A stretch of 43,926 nucleotides of DNA from Caloramator sp. Its GTDB lineage: Bacteria; Bacillota; Clostridia; Clostridiales; Caloramatoraceae. The stretch covers positions 1 through 43,926 of the forward strand of contig JAOADY010000139.1 in assembly GCA_026417075.1 (NCBI GenBank), in the 5' to 3' direction. The translations under genes and the position numbers were made by a program. How positions within the stretch are numbered: the first letter of the stretch is position 1; each line of letters begins with the position of its first letter. Below are positions 32,835 to 41,893 of the stretch, piece after piece. A model generated the notes under the pieces. It saw nothing but the letters and a program-made list of their open reading frames with translations. It was not told where the DNA came from and made no database searches.

Positions 32835-34735
32835 AAATAGTATTTAATTATATCTTGGTAATCAGATATTTCAACGTTTTTATAAAAAATTTTTATAATA
32901 TCATCATAATTTTTCCCTTCTCGAACAAGACCTATAACTCCATATTGACTCATTCCAACACCGTGACCAAAGCCTCCTCCATAAAGTGTAATTCCTTTTA
33001 ACTTATTGTTTGAGATTTGTTTGTCGATTATAAAAAATCCAGAGGGGATCGCAGAAGCATTTTTTATTTTATCTCCATATAAAGGTGTTATTTCAAAAGT
33101 ATCATTCTTAGGAGTTATTACATTTCTTATGTTTGATTCTTTTATAATTTTATATTCTCCAGTATCTGTAACTATTATTGCTTCCAGTATTATGCCAGAT
33201 TGTCCTCTCTTTTTTATATAAATGTCTTCAATATTTCCAATGCCTTCTTTAGATATATTTGCTTTTTTGTATATATTAAGAAACCATTTTTGTTTAAAAA
33301 AGTCAGGGTTTTTTAAGGCTCTGGAGTATATGTTTTCGTTAATTGCTTTATTTAAAGTTTTTTTATCAATTTCTATTTTCCATCTAAAATAAGGAGAATT
33401 AGAATCAAAGGATTTTACCGTCCAATCTTTTAAAAATTTTGAAGCTGTTTCTTCATTTGATAAATCTTTTATTCCATTACTAGTATAGTCTATAAAGTTG
33501 AGATAGGGTTTTGGATTTTTTCTTAAGTCTTCATTTGTATTAAACCATATTTCGTTGTAAGGAGCACCTAGACCACAGGATGTTGAATAATATTTTGCAT
33601 CTATTATTTTTTTATTGTAAGAAAGTATCTTTCCTTTAGTTTCTTCTATAGCCTTATCACAAATTAAGTTAGATGGTTGACTATTATAGGATTGGCTTAG
33701 GGTTGTATCATCAAGGTTAAATCCGTATTTTGCAAAGCGCCCAGAGAGTGTGTCAGAAAGAGCATAAGTTCTTGCAGCAATTGCCTGAACTTTATATCCT
33801 TCAATTCCACCGTAGCTTAGCATTTCTGACGGAACAACGAATCTTAAATAATCTTCGATTTTAGTTTCGTTTATAAGTCTTAAATTATTATCTTTAACAG
33901 ATATTTCTAATTTTCCATAATATAAAGGTGTGTATCCATTTTTTCTTTTAAGACTTATTATAGATATAGGATCTTTTGAGTAAGAGGAAATATATATTCT
34001 TTTGTTAAATAGCCCTAAATCTGAAATTTTTTCTGAGGTATTTTTGTTTATCTTATATATAGAAAGTGAAATCAAATCTTTTTTAATATCCGCTTTTAAA
34101 CTTTCATCTTTGTTGGTTTTATATTTAATCTTATCAGTTTCTATTATAAGACCTTTTTTAGATGAAAAAATTATGCTTGAGTGATTTAAAGAGGAAAAAT
34201 CAGCGTTAGATATGCCTATTCTTAATGTATATATATTTGGCATATCAACAAGCACTGCACCTATATTTCCTTTTTCATCAGATATAAATTTATAAGAAGA
34301 ATATCCGACTATTACACTGCTTTCTGAAAGTTTTTTTATTTTGTTGTTTATTATTTTATAGTAAAGTACTTTTGAATTTAAATTAAGAACAGTAGAATCA
34401 AGTTCGATAATATTTTTATTTTTTATAAGTACTTTTCCAGTATAGATTTTTGAAGGAGATATTGATACTATTTTTTGCCCTTTAAGATGTATGTTGTATG
34501 CTAATGCGTAAGGGTTATAAAGTTTTTTTGGGATAGTTATCCATTTTGTACTATCTTTGTAGTATATTTTTAATGATATTTTATGTTTGGATTCTTTTTT
34601 ATCAAGCACAATGCCACAATTAATATTTAAGGGTTTTATAAAAAATATATAGAAAAGTCCAATACCTATTGAAAAAGCAATAAGTATTGAAATTATTATT
34701 CTTTTATAATTTTTTCTTTTTTTACTTCTTCTCAA
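32831..34735 (-). CDS. SpoIID/LytB-domain protein
   Basis: The 634-aa protein has a basic start and one membrane helix (about 11-33), then a large external part. The SpoIID core lies at about 285-610: IEDYLRFVVPSEML, GYKVQAIAARTYALSDTL, the ETKGKILSY strand, AKYYSTSCG and the closing GGGFGHGVGMSQYG. SpoIID is a lytic transglycosylase that acts on denuded glycan strands in engulfment; related LytB-domain proteins modify peptidoglycan in growing cells. The length is about twice that of SpoIID, so this is the longer family form. TTG 34735 is the start, with GAGGTGA upstream. Confidence 0.92.
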   Translation of the reverse strand: MRRSKKRKNYKRIIISILIAFSIGIGLFYIFFIKPLNINCGIVLDKKESKHKISLKIYYKDSTKWITIPKKLYNPYALAYNIHLKGQKIVSISPSKIYTGKVLIKNKNIIELDSTVLNLNSKVLYYKIINNKIKKLSESSVIVGYSSYKFISDEKGNIGAVLVDMPNIYTLRIGISNADFSSLNHSSIIFSSKKGLIIETDKIKYKTNKDESLKADIKKDLISLSIYKINKNTSEKISDLGLFNKRIYISSYSKDPISIISLKRKNGYTPLYYGKLEISVKDNNLRLINETKIEDYLRFVVPSEMLSYGGIEGYKVQAIAARTYALSDTLSGRFAKYGFNLDDTTLSQSYNSQPSNLICDKAIEETKGKILSYNKKIIDAKYYSTSCGLGAPYNEIWFNTNEDLRKNPKPYLNFIDYTSNGIKDLSNEETASKFLKDWTVKSFDSNSPYFRWKIEIDKKTLNKAINENIYSRALKNPDFFKQKWFLNIYKKANISKEGIGNIEDIYIKKRGQSGIILEAIIVTDTGEYKIIKESNIRNVITPKNDTFEITPLYGDKIKNASAIPSGFFIIDKQISNNKLKGITLYGGGFGHGVGMSQYGVIGLVREGKNYDDIIKIFYKNVEISDYQDIIKYYF

Positions 34736-34879
34736 GTTATCACCTCAGGTTTTTATATTTATATAAAGTATTATATAAAATATTTTATATCATTTAGAAG
34801 AAAAAAGGTTAAAAATTTAATAAATATTTTTGAATAAATACTAAATACAGGCAAAAAAATTTTTTATTTTAAATAAATA

Positions 34880-35917
34880 CTATATTGAATTTGTATATTT
34901 TAAAATACACCCCAATATAAATAGGAAACTTACAGCACCAAAGGGTGGATATAAAAATTTTATCAGATTGGTAAAGCCTAGGAAAGAAAATGGAATAGAT
35001 ACTGCTACTATTATTAAAACTGAAATTCTATAGGGTATTTTAGTTGAATATGAAACTCTTTTACATAAACTGTAAATATTGCTTATTTCTGTTGAAAGCA
35101 TTTCAAGCCATATTACTATTGTGAGAAAAAAAGGAAGAATTATACCGAATTGTTTTGCAATGTAAAGATTTGGTATTTCGACATTGAAACTGTCAGGATA
35201 GTATAAAAGTATTGAGTAGCTTATTATAAAAGATATAACAGTTAATACTATACTTCCCAAAATGCAACCTTTTATAAAAGTGTTTTTGTTTTTTATTTCT
35301 GCGGTCATTGGACATAAAACTCCAATTGCACTCATTATGTTAAATGAAGAATATAAAATAGCTGAAAGTATCCAGGTGTTTTTTAAAGGAAGAATACTTT
35401 TTATAATTGATTGCGTTTGATATATAGATGCGTAAGATTTGAAAACAAATAAACCCATTGTAAGTATAGATAGTGTTGAAAGAGGGACTATAATTGAATT
35501 TATTGCAATAAGACCCTGTGTAGAGAAAAAACTTATAATTAAAACAAGAAGAACCATAATAAATGTTCCGGCGAGTTTATTAATACCTAAATATTCATAG
35601 AGCATTGCTCCTCCTCCAGATATCATTATGATATTACTTCCAAATATGAAAAAAGTCAAAAATATGTCAGCTACTATTCCAATTTTCCTCCCAAGTACTG
35701 AGTATATAATTTCTTTATAGGATTTTAAATTTAATTTAAAGGATAAACCTATTATTATAGTAGAGATAAGGATGTAGATTGCACAGCACAATATTATCCC
35801 ATAAAAGCCTTTTATACCATATAAGCAGAAAAATTGAAGTATTTCTTGACCAGAGGCAAGACCGGCACCAATTACAGTACCTATAAAAACAGATGAAATT
35901 TTAAAATCTTCTTTCAT
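34880..35917 (-). CDS. YkvI-family membrane protein (APC-type permease)
   Basis: The 345-aa protein has about ten membrane segments. The start FKISSVFIGTVIGAGLASGQEILQFF matches the YkvI family of LeuT-fold-like proteins, whose broken first helix carries GAGLASGQE. Substrates are unknown. GGAG sits 7 nt before ATG 35917; an upstream in-frame TTG overlaps that site and is unlikely. It lies upstream of the SpoIID-like gene on the same strand, with 144 bp between. Confidence 0.88.
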   Translation of the reverse strand: MKEDFKISSVFIGTVIGAGLASGQEILQFFCLYGIKGFYGIILCCAIYILISTIIIGLSFKLNLKSYKEIIYSVLGRKIGIVADIFLTFFIFGSNIIMISGGGAMLYEYLGINKLAGTFIMVLLVLIISFFSTQGLIAINSIIVPLSTLSILTMGLFVFKSYASIYQTQSIIKSILPLKNTWILSAILYSSFNIMSAIGVLCPMTAEIKNKNTFIKGCILGSIVLTVISFIISYSILLYYPDSFNVEIPNLYIAKQFGIILPFFLTIVIWLEMLSTEISNIYSLCKRVSYSTKIPYRISVLIIVAVSIPFSFLGFTNLIKFLYPPFGAVSFLFILGCILKYTNSI

Positions 35918-36089
35918 ATATTTCTCCAAATATTGTTACATAGAATACTATTCTTAAACAATTATAAAAATTCCTAGATAAATTCAATTTATTAAATCAA
36001 CTATATAGAACATAAAATAAATATATTATGGAATAATAAAATTAATAAAAGTATTTAAAAGCGTCAAAAACTGAGGAAAGGTGAATTTT

Positions 36090-37325
36090 ATGAAAAAATG
36101 GTTTTGTATATTTTTGATATTAGTATTGGTTTTCTTAACGGGTTGCCCTGGAAATGAGAAAGAAAAATCTAAAGAATTTAATAAAATGGAAGTTGATGAA
36201 AGTCAAAGCAAAATAGATAAGAAAGCAGCGACTATTTTGATTAATAATTATTTAGCCTACGTATTAAAAGGGGATTTTGATGGCATGAAGTCTTTTTATA
36301 ATGATGAGGTAAAATCTCAGATTAAAAGTCTTCCAGTTTCAGCAAATTCAAGGCCTATAGGATATAAAATTGATACTGATTACAGCGAGGAAGAAGATAA
36401 CAAGAATCAAGAAAAAGAGGTTGTTTTTAAAGTCCATTTGTATAATAGTGGTCAAGATGTACCCTATTTTGCTGAAGATATATATAAATATACAGTTGAG
36501 TTAAAAAATAATAAAATGATGATATCTAAAATTGAAAAAGAAAAAAGTACAGAAATTTATGAAAAAAATAAAGTTTTATATAAAAGGGAAGGGGACAAGA
36601 TAAAAGGAAGAAGAATTTTATCTTTAAATGAAATGCCAGAATTTATAAGTCTAAGTAATACTCCATATCCAGGACAAAGGATATCTTTGCCCAAGGAAGG
36701 ATTTGGGCCATTAGCAATTTCTCCGGATGGGAAAAATATATTAATTACTACAAAGGGAACTTTAAAACCATCGGGAGAAAACATAAAAAAGCCAGTTTAT
36801 TATGCCTTTATTGCTATATTGAGTATGAAGGAAGAAAAAGATGAGCAACAGAGCATACAACAGAATAAAAATGCTAAAGATACCAAGCAGGTAATCAAGT
36901 TAGAGGGAGGAGATGAAAAAAATAAAGAAGAACCTTCTCAAGATGAAGGAAGCAAAACTGAAACAGAAAGACAGGGGAAAGGAGTTACTGAAGCACCTTC
37001 TATAAAAGCTCTTGATCTTTATGTAGAAGCAAAAATTAAGACAGCAGCCTTTTCGCCAGATGGTAAGCATATTATTATTGAATATATACCTCCTTCAGGC
37101 TTGAATAGAATAAAAATATATAAAACTAACGAGAGAAAACTTGTTGAACTTATAGTTGATAAAAAATTTTTACCTGATAGATTTGGGATAGTTTCTCCTA
37201 GCTTTATATCTGAAGAAAAACTATTTTTTACAGTGATTCCAGGAAAAGATGCAACACCAGAGGAAGAAAGATATAAGGGAATATGGGAGATGAACATTAA
37301 GGAACAAAAATTAAAACAGTTTTAG
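36090..37325 (+). CDS. Lipoprotein with WD40/TolB-like strands
   Basis: The 411-aa precursor has a lipobox: WFCIFLILVLVFLTGCPGN, lipid-modified Cys near residue 20. After it come a DUF-like globular region (about 45-150), then segments PLAISPDGKNILITTKG and TAAFSPDGKHIIIEYIPP typical of beta-propeller blades. A charged disordered linker (about 250-305, rich in Glu, Lys and Gln) lies between them. It should be anchored outside the membrane. The function is unknown. AAAGGTGA fits ATG 36090 better than the GTG at 36081. It is divergent from ykvI. Confidence 0.82.
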   Translation: MKKWFCIFLILVLVFLTGCPGNEKEKSKEFNKMEVDESQSKIDKKAATILINNYLAYVLKGDFDGMKSFYNDEVKSQIKSLPVSANSRPIGYKIDTDYSEEEDNKNQEKEVVFKVHLYNSGQDVPYFAEDIYKYTVELKNNKMMISKIEKEKSTEIYEKNKVLYKREGDKIKGRRILSLNEMPEFISLSNTPYPGQRISLPKEGFGPLAISPDGKNILITTKGTLKPSGENIKKPVYYAFIAILSMKEEKDEQQSIQQNKNAKDTKQVIKLEGGDEKNKEEPSQDEGSKTETERQGKGVTEAPSIKALDLYVEAKIKTAAFSPDGKHIIIEYIPPSGLNRIKIYKTNERKLVELIVDKKFLPDRFGIVSPSFISEEKLFFTVIPGKDATPEEERYKGIWEMNIKEQKLKQF

Positions 37326-37553
37326 CCTAATAGGATAAAAAATCATCAAAAATCTTCTGAAATTAATCATTTGGGTGATAGTGTTGGTAAGAGAACAGTC
37401 CTTTGTGTATGGGTAATCTGGTAATAGAAGTTATCTTAACCACGGATTTAGATAGTTCACAAAATTGTATTACAATAATTTGGATTGTTTGTTGAAATTA
37501 AAAAATCGTTGTCCTATAATGAAAATGAAAAATATAATTGGGGTGGGGGTAAT
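37326..37553 (+). other. Intergenic region after the lipoprotein gene
   Basis: No strong terminator is visible. A small ATTGTATTACAAT palindrome lies at 37464-37476, which may belong to the promoter of the small gene at 37554. The middle part (37375-37480) is less AT-rich than usual for this genome and may be a degraded coding fragment, but no family can be named. Confidence 0.3.
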
Positions 37554-37715
37554 ATGAATTTTAATGAAAAAGGCAAAGTAATAAGCTTGCGCCGCAAAAG
37601 ATTCAAAAAAAAGATTAATAAATTAATTCAATTTTTTGACAAATTAAATTTATTTTTGAGAGAAAACAAGAACGAAAAGAATAAAAGTAATTTTAAAGGA
37701 TATATTGCGCATTAA
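37554..37715 (+). CDS. Small basic hypothetical protein, 53 aa
   Basis: GGGGTGGGGG lies directly upstream of ATG 37554. The product is very basic (ISLRRKRFKKKINKLIQFF and so on) and probably one amphipathic helix plus a charged tail; no membrane segment or known motif is seen. The codon pattern looks coding. It lies 104 bp before the sugar ABC ATPase gene. The family is not recognised. Confidence 0.5.
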   Translation: MNFNEKGKVISLRRKRFKKKINKLIQFFDKLNLFLRENKNEKNKSNFKGYIAH

Positions 37716-37753
37716 TTTTTGTTCAATATGTACAAACTATTCATGTAATTTTG

Positions 37754-37805
37754 ATATATCAATATTTTTTAATTGATGCTAAAATTTTAATAAATATTGA
37801 TATAT
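37754..37805. promoter_or_regulatory. 14-bp perfect inverted repeat before the ABC ATPase gene
   Basis: ATATATCAATATTT (37754-37767) and AAATATTGATATAT (37792-37805) are exact complements separated by 24 bp. The right arm ends one base before the GGGGGG ribosome binding site (37806-37811). It may be an operator or an mRNA hairpin that affects ribosome access. Confidence 0.5.
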
Positions 37806-37818
37806 GGGGGGATTTTTT

Positions 37819-38928
37819 ATGGCAAAAGTAGTATTAAAGAATATTTATAAAATTTATCCTGGCAATGTAGTAGCAGTTAAAGATGCTAATCTTGACATTG
37901 AAGATAAGGAGTTTGTCGTTCTTGTAGGTCCTTCGGGATGCGGTAAGTCTACTACTTTGAGAATGATAGCTGGACTTGAAGAAATAACTTCAGGGGAACT
38001 TTATATAGGGGACAAGTTATGTAATGATGTTGCACCAAAGGATAGAGATATAGCAATGGTTTTCCAAAACTATGCCCTATATCCACACATGACTGTTTAT
38101 GAAAATATGGCCTTTGGATTAAAGCTTAGAAAAATTCCAAAGGATATTATTGATAAGAAGGTTAGAGAAGCTGCAAAGAGCCTCGATATTGAACATTTAT
38201 TAGATAGAAAGCCAAAAGCATTATCAGGAGGGCAAAGACAGAGAGTTGCGTTAGGAAGAGCAATCGTTCGTGAACCTAAGGTATTCTTAATGGATGAGCC
38301 TTTGTCAAACCTTGATGCAAAACTCAGGGTGCAAATGAGAGCTGAAATTTCAAAGCTTCATAAAAAATTAAATACAACATTTATATATGTTACTCATGAT
38401 CAAACAGAAGCCATGACTATGGGTACAAAAATAGTTGTTATGAAGGATGGAGTAATTCAGCAAGTAGATAGTCCACAGAGAATATATGAGCATCCAGCAA
38501 ATATATTTGTTGCAGGATTTATGGGAAGTCCTCAAATGAATTTTATTAATGCTAACCTTACAAAAGAAGGGGATAAGGTTTTTGTAAACTTTGGAAGAGT
38601 AAAGCTTTCTCTGCCGCAGGATAAGGCTAACATCATTATTGAAAAGGGATATATTGGTAAAGATGTAGTATTCGGTATAAGACCTCAGCATATAGATGAT
38701 AGTGTTGATGCTGTAAGTCAAAATTCTGAGTCAGTTGTTGAGGCTAAGGTTGAATTAATTGAACATATGGGTTCGGAAACATATTTGTATCTTGTTTGTG
38801 AGGGAAATAATATAATAGCAAGGGTTGCACCAACAAGTAAGGCACAGACTGAGCAAATTATTAAAGTTGCTTTTGAAATGAGTAATGTTCATATATTTGA
38901 TAAAGAAACAGAATTATCTGTTTTTTAA
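37819..38928 (+). CDS. Sugar ABC transporter ATPase, MsmX/UgpC type
   Basis: The 369-aa protein has Walker [12 protein letters not shown]-loop [14 protein letters not shown], signature [19 protein letters not shown], Walker [14 protein letters not shown] and H-loop YVTHDQTEA, then a C-terminal TOBE/MalK-like regulatory domain (about 240-369). MsmX-type ATPases energise several sugar importers, which fits the lack of any permease or binding protein nearby. The start ATG 37819 follows GGGGGGA at 37806-37812. The next gene's ribosome binding site overlaps its stop, so a CdaR-like regulator is co-transcribed. Confidence 0.93.
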   Translation: MAKVVLKNIYKIYPGNVVAVKDANLDIEDKEFVVLVGPSGCGKSTTLRMIAGLEEITSGELYIGDKLCNDVAPKDRDIAMVFQNYALYPHMTVYENMAFGLKLRKIPKDIIDKKVREAAKSLDIEHLLDRKPKALSGGQRQRVALGRAIVREPKVFLMDEPLSNLDAKLRVQMRAEISKLHKKLNTTFIYVTHDQTEAMTMGTKIVVMKDGVIQQVDSPQRIYEHPANIFVAGFMGSPQMNFINANLTKEGDKVFVNFGRVKLSLPQDKANIIIEKGYIGKDVVFGIRPQHIDDSVDAVSQNSESVVEAKVELIEHMGSETYLYLVCEGNNIIARVAPTSKAQTEQIIKVAFEMSNVHIFDKETELSVF

Positions 38929-38939
38929 TGGAGGGTTTT

Positions 38940-39869
38940 ATGGGCTTTTGTGAAGGTATCAAAAAGGCACTAAAATGCAATGTAGGTATATATGATTTGA
39001 AGGGTAAGATTCTCTATGGTTTTAATACAAACTTTCGTTACACGGACGATGTTTTATACAGTAATAATTCAACATATATTAGATGTGGTGAAATGATTGT
39101 TAGTGCAGACTGCTTGCTTTCACAGGATGCCGTTAATTTAATAAGAATGATTTTATCTTTAGAACAGGAAAAAGAGGCTGCAACTTTTATGCAGCCTCTT
39201 GAATATATTTTGAAAAACGATATATCCTATGAAAGTTTGATAGGCAGATATGAAGGTTATACTGTGTTATATATAAAATGTAGAGAAGATGTAGAAGATA
39301 TTCTTTTTAACATTTATAGTGGATATGATGTTGAACTTGTAAAAGATGATGATGGAATATATTTGATTAAAAAATTTGAGGATATTGAAAATGAGGCTAA
39401 TTCAATAATTAATGGAATTGGGGATGAAAGAGGAATAAACATAATAATAGGTTCGGGTAGAATGGTTAAAGATAAATATACTATTAAGCATTCTTCACAG
39501 GATGCAAAACTTTCAGCTGTTTTTGCTGAAAAGTTAGGATTTAAAAATGGATATTTTGTTTATGATAAAATGGTAATTTATGAGGTTATTAATTCTTTAG
39601 ATATAGGTGAATTAGAAAAACTTTATGATGAAATATATAGAGGTTTTTTTGATGTAATAAGGGATAGGGAACTTATTAATACAGCAGAGGAATTTTTAAA
39701 ACGTGATTTGAATATAAGTGAGGCGGCAAGGAGGCTCTATATCCACAGGAATACACTTCTTTATAGAATAGAAAAAATAAAATCTCTTACAGGGCTTGAT
39801 ATAAAATCCTTTGAAGAAGCAATGATATTTAAATTTCTTCTTATAATTTACCGTCTTAAATCAAAATAA
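38940..39869 (+). CDS. CdaR/PucR-type helix-turn-helix regulator
   Basis: The 310-aa protein ends in a PucR/CdaR-type HTH: EEFLKRDLNISEAARRLYIH, then RNTLLYRIEKIKSLTGLDI (about 245-300). The N-terminal part looks like a sensory fold that I cannot name. Such regulators commonly respond to sugar acids or similar metabolites. GGAGG at 38931-38935 fits ATG 38940. It overlaps the transcript of the sugar ATPase gene. Its targets may include the inverted repeat at 37754-37805, which is a guess. Confidence 0.85.
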   Translation: MGFCEGIKKALKCNVGIYDLKGKILYGFNTNFRYTDDVLYSNNSTYIRCGEMIVSADCLLSQDAVNLIRMILSLEQEKEAATFMQPLEYILKNDISYESLIGRYEGYTVLYIKCREDVEDILFNIYSGYDVELVKDDDGIYLIKKFEDIENEANSIINGIGDERGINIIIGSGRMVKDKYTIKHSSQDAKLSAVFAEKLGFKNGYFVYDKMVIYEVINSLDIGELEKLYDEIYRGFFDVIRDRELINTAEEFLKRDLNISEAARRLYIHRNTLLYRIEKIKSLTGLDIKSFEEAMIFKFLLIIYRLKSK

Positions 39870-39894
39870 TTGGAATATTATGTTTATACTTTTT

Positions 39895-39923
39895 CCCCAT
39901 AATAGGTTAAAATATTATGGGGG
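39895..39923 (+). promoter_or_regulatory. Inverted repeat containing the comB ribosome binding site
   Basis: CCCCATAAT (39895-39903) and ATTATGGGG (39914-39922) pair perfectly over 9 bp with 10 nt between. The right arm holds most of the GGGGG Shine-Dalgarno at 39919-39923, so the mRNA hairpin could hide it. Confidence 0.55.
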
Positions 39924-39932
39924 TTGATTTTT

Positions 39933-40634
39933 ATGAAGATTAATTTAATACCATCTATTGAATATATAAAGGAAGAGGAGATGGAAGGGAAAAATGTCGT
40001 TGTAATAGATGTTTTAAGAGCGACATCTGTAATTACAACTGCGCTTTTTAATGGAGCGACCGAGGTTATAACTGCTGTTGAAATTGAAGAGGCTTTAAAA
40101 TATAAAGATGAAAGTACACTTCTTGGAGGAGAGAGAAAAGCTTTAAAAATCGATGGATTTGATCTTAGTAATTCTCCAATAGAATATAAAAGGGAAGTAG
40201 TTTTAGGCAAAAGAATTGTCCTTACAACAACAAATGGTACAAAAGCTATAAATAAATCTATGAAGGCACAAAAAATATTTATTGGATGTATGCTTAATGG
40301 GAAAGCTGTAGCAAAAAAAATAATTGAAGATAATGATGATGCTTTTATTGTATGTGCAGGTACACAGGGAAAGTTTTCTCTTGATGATTTTATATGTGCG
40401 GGAAAAATAATAAATGATATTATTGAGGAAAAAGATATGAATAAAGATGATTTTGCAACAGCAGCTCTTTTAGCCTATAAAGATAATATGGATGATATAA
40501 TATCCTATGTAAAAAATGCTTTTCATTACAAGTATCTTATATCCATTGGACTTGAAGAAGATATAAAATATTGCTTTAGGAAAGATGTTTTTAATATTGT
40601 ACCTGAGTATAGAGATGGGAGCATAAGGGTATAA
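39933..40634 (+). CDS. comB: 2-phosphosulfolactate phosphatase-family protein
   Basis: The 233-aa protein matches ComB: VVVIDVLRATSVITTAL near 23-39, LLGGERKALKIDGFDLSNSP and IVLTTTNGTKAI, with the acidic metal-site residues. ComB removes phosphate from 2-phosphosulfolactate in coenzyme M synthesis, but the family is also found in many bacteria with no coenzyme M, where its role is unclear. The start ATG 39933 is 9 nt after GGGGG. It lies alone between a regulator and a strong terminator. Confidence 0.9.
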   Translation: MKINLIPSIEYIKEEEMEGKNVVVIDVLRATSVITTALFNGATEVITAVEIEEALKYKDESTLLGGERKALKIDGFDLSNSPIEYKREVVLGKRIVLTTTNGTKAINKSMKAQKIFIGCMLNGKAVAKKIIEDNDDAFIVCAGTQGKFSLDDFICAGKIINDIIEEKDMNKDDFATAALLAYKDNMDDIISYVKNAFHYKYLISIGLEEDIKYCFRKDVFNIVPEYRDGSIRV

Positions 40635-40648
40635 GTAAATGAATTATA

Positions 40649-40700
40649 AAAATAAAGCTTCATTAAAACAGTAAAAGAGTTTTAATGAAGCTTTATTTTT
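40649..40700 (+). terminator. Long terminator hairpin after comB
   Basis: A 21-nt left arm (40649-40669, including AAAGCTTCATTAAAAC) pairs perfectly with 40679-40699 around a 9-nt loop, ending in a T run. Confidence 0.9.
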
Positions 40701-40841
40701 ATAAGATGATTAGTTTAAAAATTAAAGCTAGATTATCTGAAGGATTAAAAAGTTAATATATGGGTTTTCTTTGAATTATAAATAACAATAAGATTTTTTG
40801 CTTAAGTTTTTTTGTTATGAAGTGTTTTTTTAAGAAAGACG
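40701..40841. other. AT-rich gap
   Basis: No gene or strong structure is seen between the comB terminator and the PilZ terminator. Confidence 0.35.
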
Positions 40842-40881
40842 TGAAAAAACATAAATAAGTGTAGGGCTATTTATTTATGTT
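40842..40881 (-). terminator. Terminator overlapping the PilZ stop codon
   Basis: On the minus strand AACATAAATA (complement of 40872-40881) and TATTTATGTT (complement of 40848-40857) form a 10-bp stem followed by TTTTTT. The left arm overlaps the end of the PilZ gene. Confidence 0.6.
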
Positions 40882-41230
40882 TATTTATGTAATTTCTTAA
40901 TATATGTATATCACTAAGACTTAGAGATATGAATTCTCCTCCAGATATATACCAACCGTTTTGAGCGTTGGTCCATTTAATTTTTATAAGAGCTTTGAAA
41001 GGGATATTGTCTTCGACTCTGAAATAAAAGGATACAAAACTTTCAATAGGAATAAAAAATTTTGATTGAAGGCATATCCCAGTTTCAGAAACGTTTAATA
41101 CAAAAAGATAACCTTCTTCTTTAAAGGTTCTTTGTTCTCCATTGTATATTAAAGTTGGATATAAAATTTCACAATTCATTTTTGCTCTTTCATATTTACG
41201 GTTTTCTATCCCAACGCAATCCCCCTCCAA
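40871..41230 (-). CDS. PilZ-domain c-di-GMP-binding protein candidate
   Basis: The 119-aa protein is a stand-alone PilZ domain. It has an RxxxR motif (RKYERAKMN) and the NVSETGICLQS form of the D/N-x-S-x-x-G motif, the two parts that hold c-di-GMP. The start is uncertain: TTG 41230 gives the full frame but overlaps the only Shine-Dalgarno-like run (GGAGGGGG, complement of 41221-41228), so a rare start further in, before RKYER, is possible. The GGDEF protein at 29424 could supply the ligand. Confidence 0.82.
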   Translation of the reverse strand: MEGDCVGIENRKYERAKMNCEILYPTLIYNGEQRTFKEEGYLFVLNVSETGICLQSKFFIPIESFVSFYFRVEDNIPFKALIKIKWTNAQNGWYISGGEFISLSLSDIHILRNYINKHK

Positions 41231-41358
41231 TGATTATTTTATAATATTATAACAAATTTTTAAATTATTTTTAATATTAAATATTTTATGCTTTTTCATT
41301 TATAATACATCAAAAATGATAAATGGTGCAAAATAATATTAAAGAATGGAGGGATATT

Positions 41359-41676
41359 ATGAAGGCTTTTCCGATTGTAGTAATAGTAGATATATTAATA
41401 ATAATTATTTCCTTTGGTATTTTTTCAGCTCTAATATCAGGTGAAAAAAGACATAGAATATGGGAAAAATATATCAGTTCATTTTCAAAGTTTGTAATAT
41501 ATATTTTCATTGTTACTATTTCAGTAAATGTTATAACTGCATTAATAGTTTATGCCTTAAGATATGAAAAATATCTTAATATAATAGCACCAGCTATACA
41601 ATCTATAATTATAGGATTTGTTGCATCTTGTGTTCCAAGGCGAGGCGTTGAACATAATAAAAGTAGTGATAAATAA
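41359..41676 (+). CDS. Small membrane protein of unknown function, 105 aa
   Basis: GGAGGG at 41348-41353 precedes ATG 41359. Three membrane segments are visible (about 6-25, 42-70 and 75-95), with a basic loop SGEKRHRIWEKY between the first two. I do not recognise the family. A hairpin follows the stop. It is divergent from the PilZ gene and upstream of the tRNA unit. Confidence 0.72.
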   Translation: MKAFPIVVIVDILIIIISFGIFSALISGEKRHRIWEKYISSFSKFVIYIFIVTISVNVITALIVYALRYEKYLNIIAPAIQSIIIGFVASCVPRRGVEHNKSSDK

Positions 41677-41678
41677 TT

Positions 41679-41707
41679 TTAGCATCTGGCATTTTGTCAG
41701 ATGCTAA
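41679..41707 (+). terminator. Hairpin after the small membrane protein
   Basis: TTAGCATCTG (41679-41688) and CAGATGCTAA (41698-41707) form a perfect 10-bp stem. The sequence after it is A-rich, so as a plus-strand terminator it is imperfect. Confidence 0.5.
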
Positions 41708-41725
41708 GAAAAATAAAAATAATTC

Positions 41726-41754
41726 TTGCAAAAAATAAAAATCTGATATATAAT
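41726..41754 (+). promoter_or_regulatory. Promoter of the tRNA-Pro unit
   Basis: TTGCAA (41726-41731) and TATAAT (41749-41754) are separated by 17 bp. The first tRNA starts 16 bp after the -10 box. Confidence 0.75.
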
Positions 41755-41770
41755 TATCAATGTCAGGCAT

Positions 41771-41846
41771 CGGGGTGTGGCGCAGATGGGAGCGCGCGTG
41801 GTTTGGGACCATGAGGTCGCAGGTTCAATCCCTGTCACCCCGACCA
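41771..41846 (+). tRNA. tRNA-Pro (anticodon TGG)
   Basis: This is a complete 76-nt cloverleaf. The acceptor stem is CGGGGTG/CACCCCG, the D stem GCGC/GCGC, the anticodon stem CGTGG/CCATG with loop TTTGGGA, and the T arm GCAGG TTCAATC CCTGT. The CCA end is encoded. It has its own promoter at 41726 and is followed directly by a strong terminator. Confidence 0.97.
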
Positions 41847-41878
41847 ATTGGTTTAGCTTAAGCTAAACCAATTTTTTT
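41847..41878 (+). terminator. Terminator between the two tRNA-Pro genes
   Basis: ATTGGTTTAGC (41847-41857) and GCTAAACCAAT (41862-41872) form a perfect 11-bp stem with a TTAA loop, then seven T. It begins at the base after the CCA of the first tRNA. Confidence 0.92.
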
Positions 41879-41893
41879 AAGTTTTATTATTTA

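Noticed and set aside
37375-37480. Degraded transposase fragment
   Set aside because: Short frames such as MGNLVIEVILTTDLDSS exist, but there are no terminal repeats and no family I can name.
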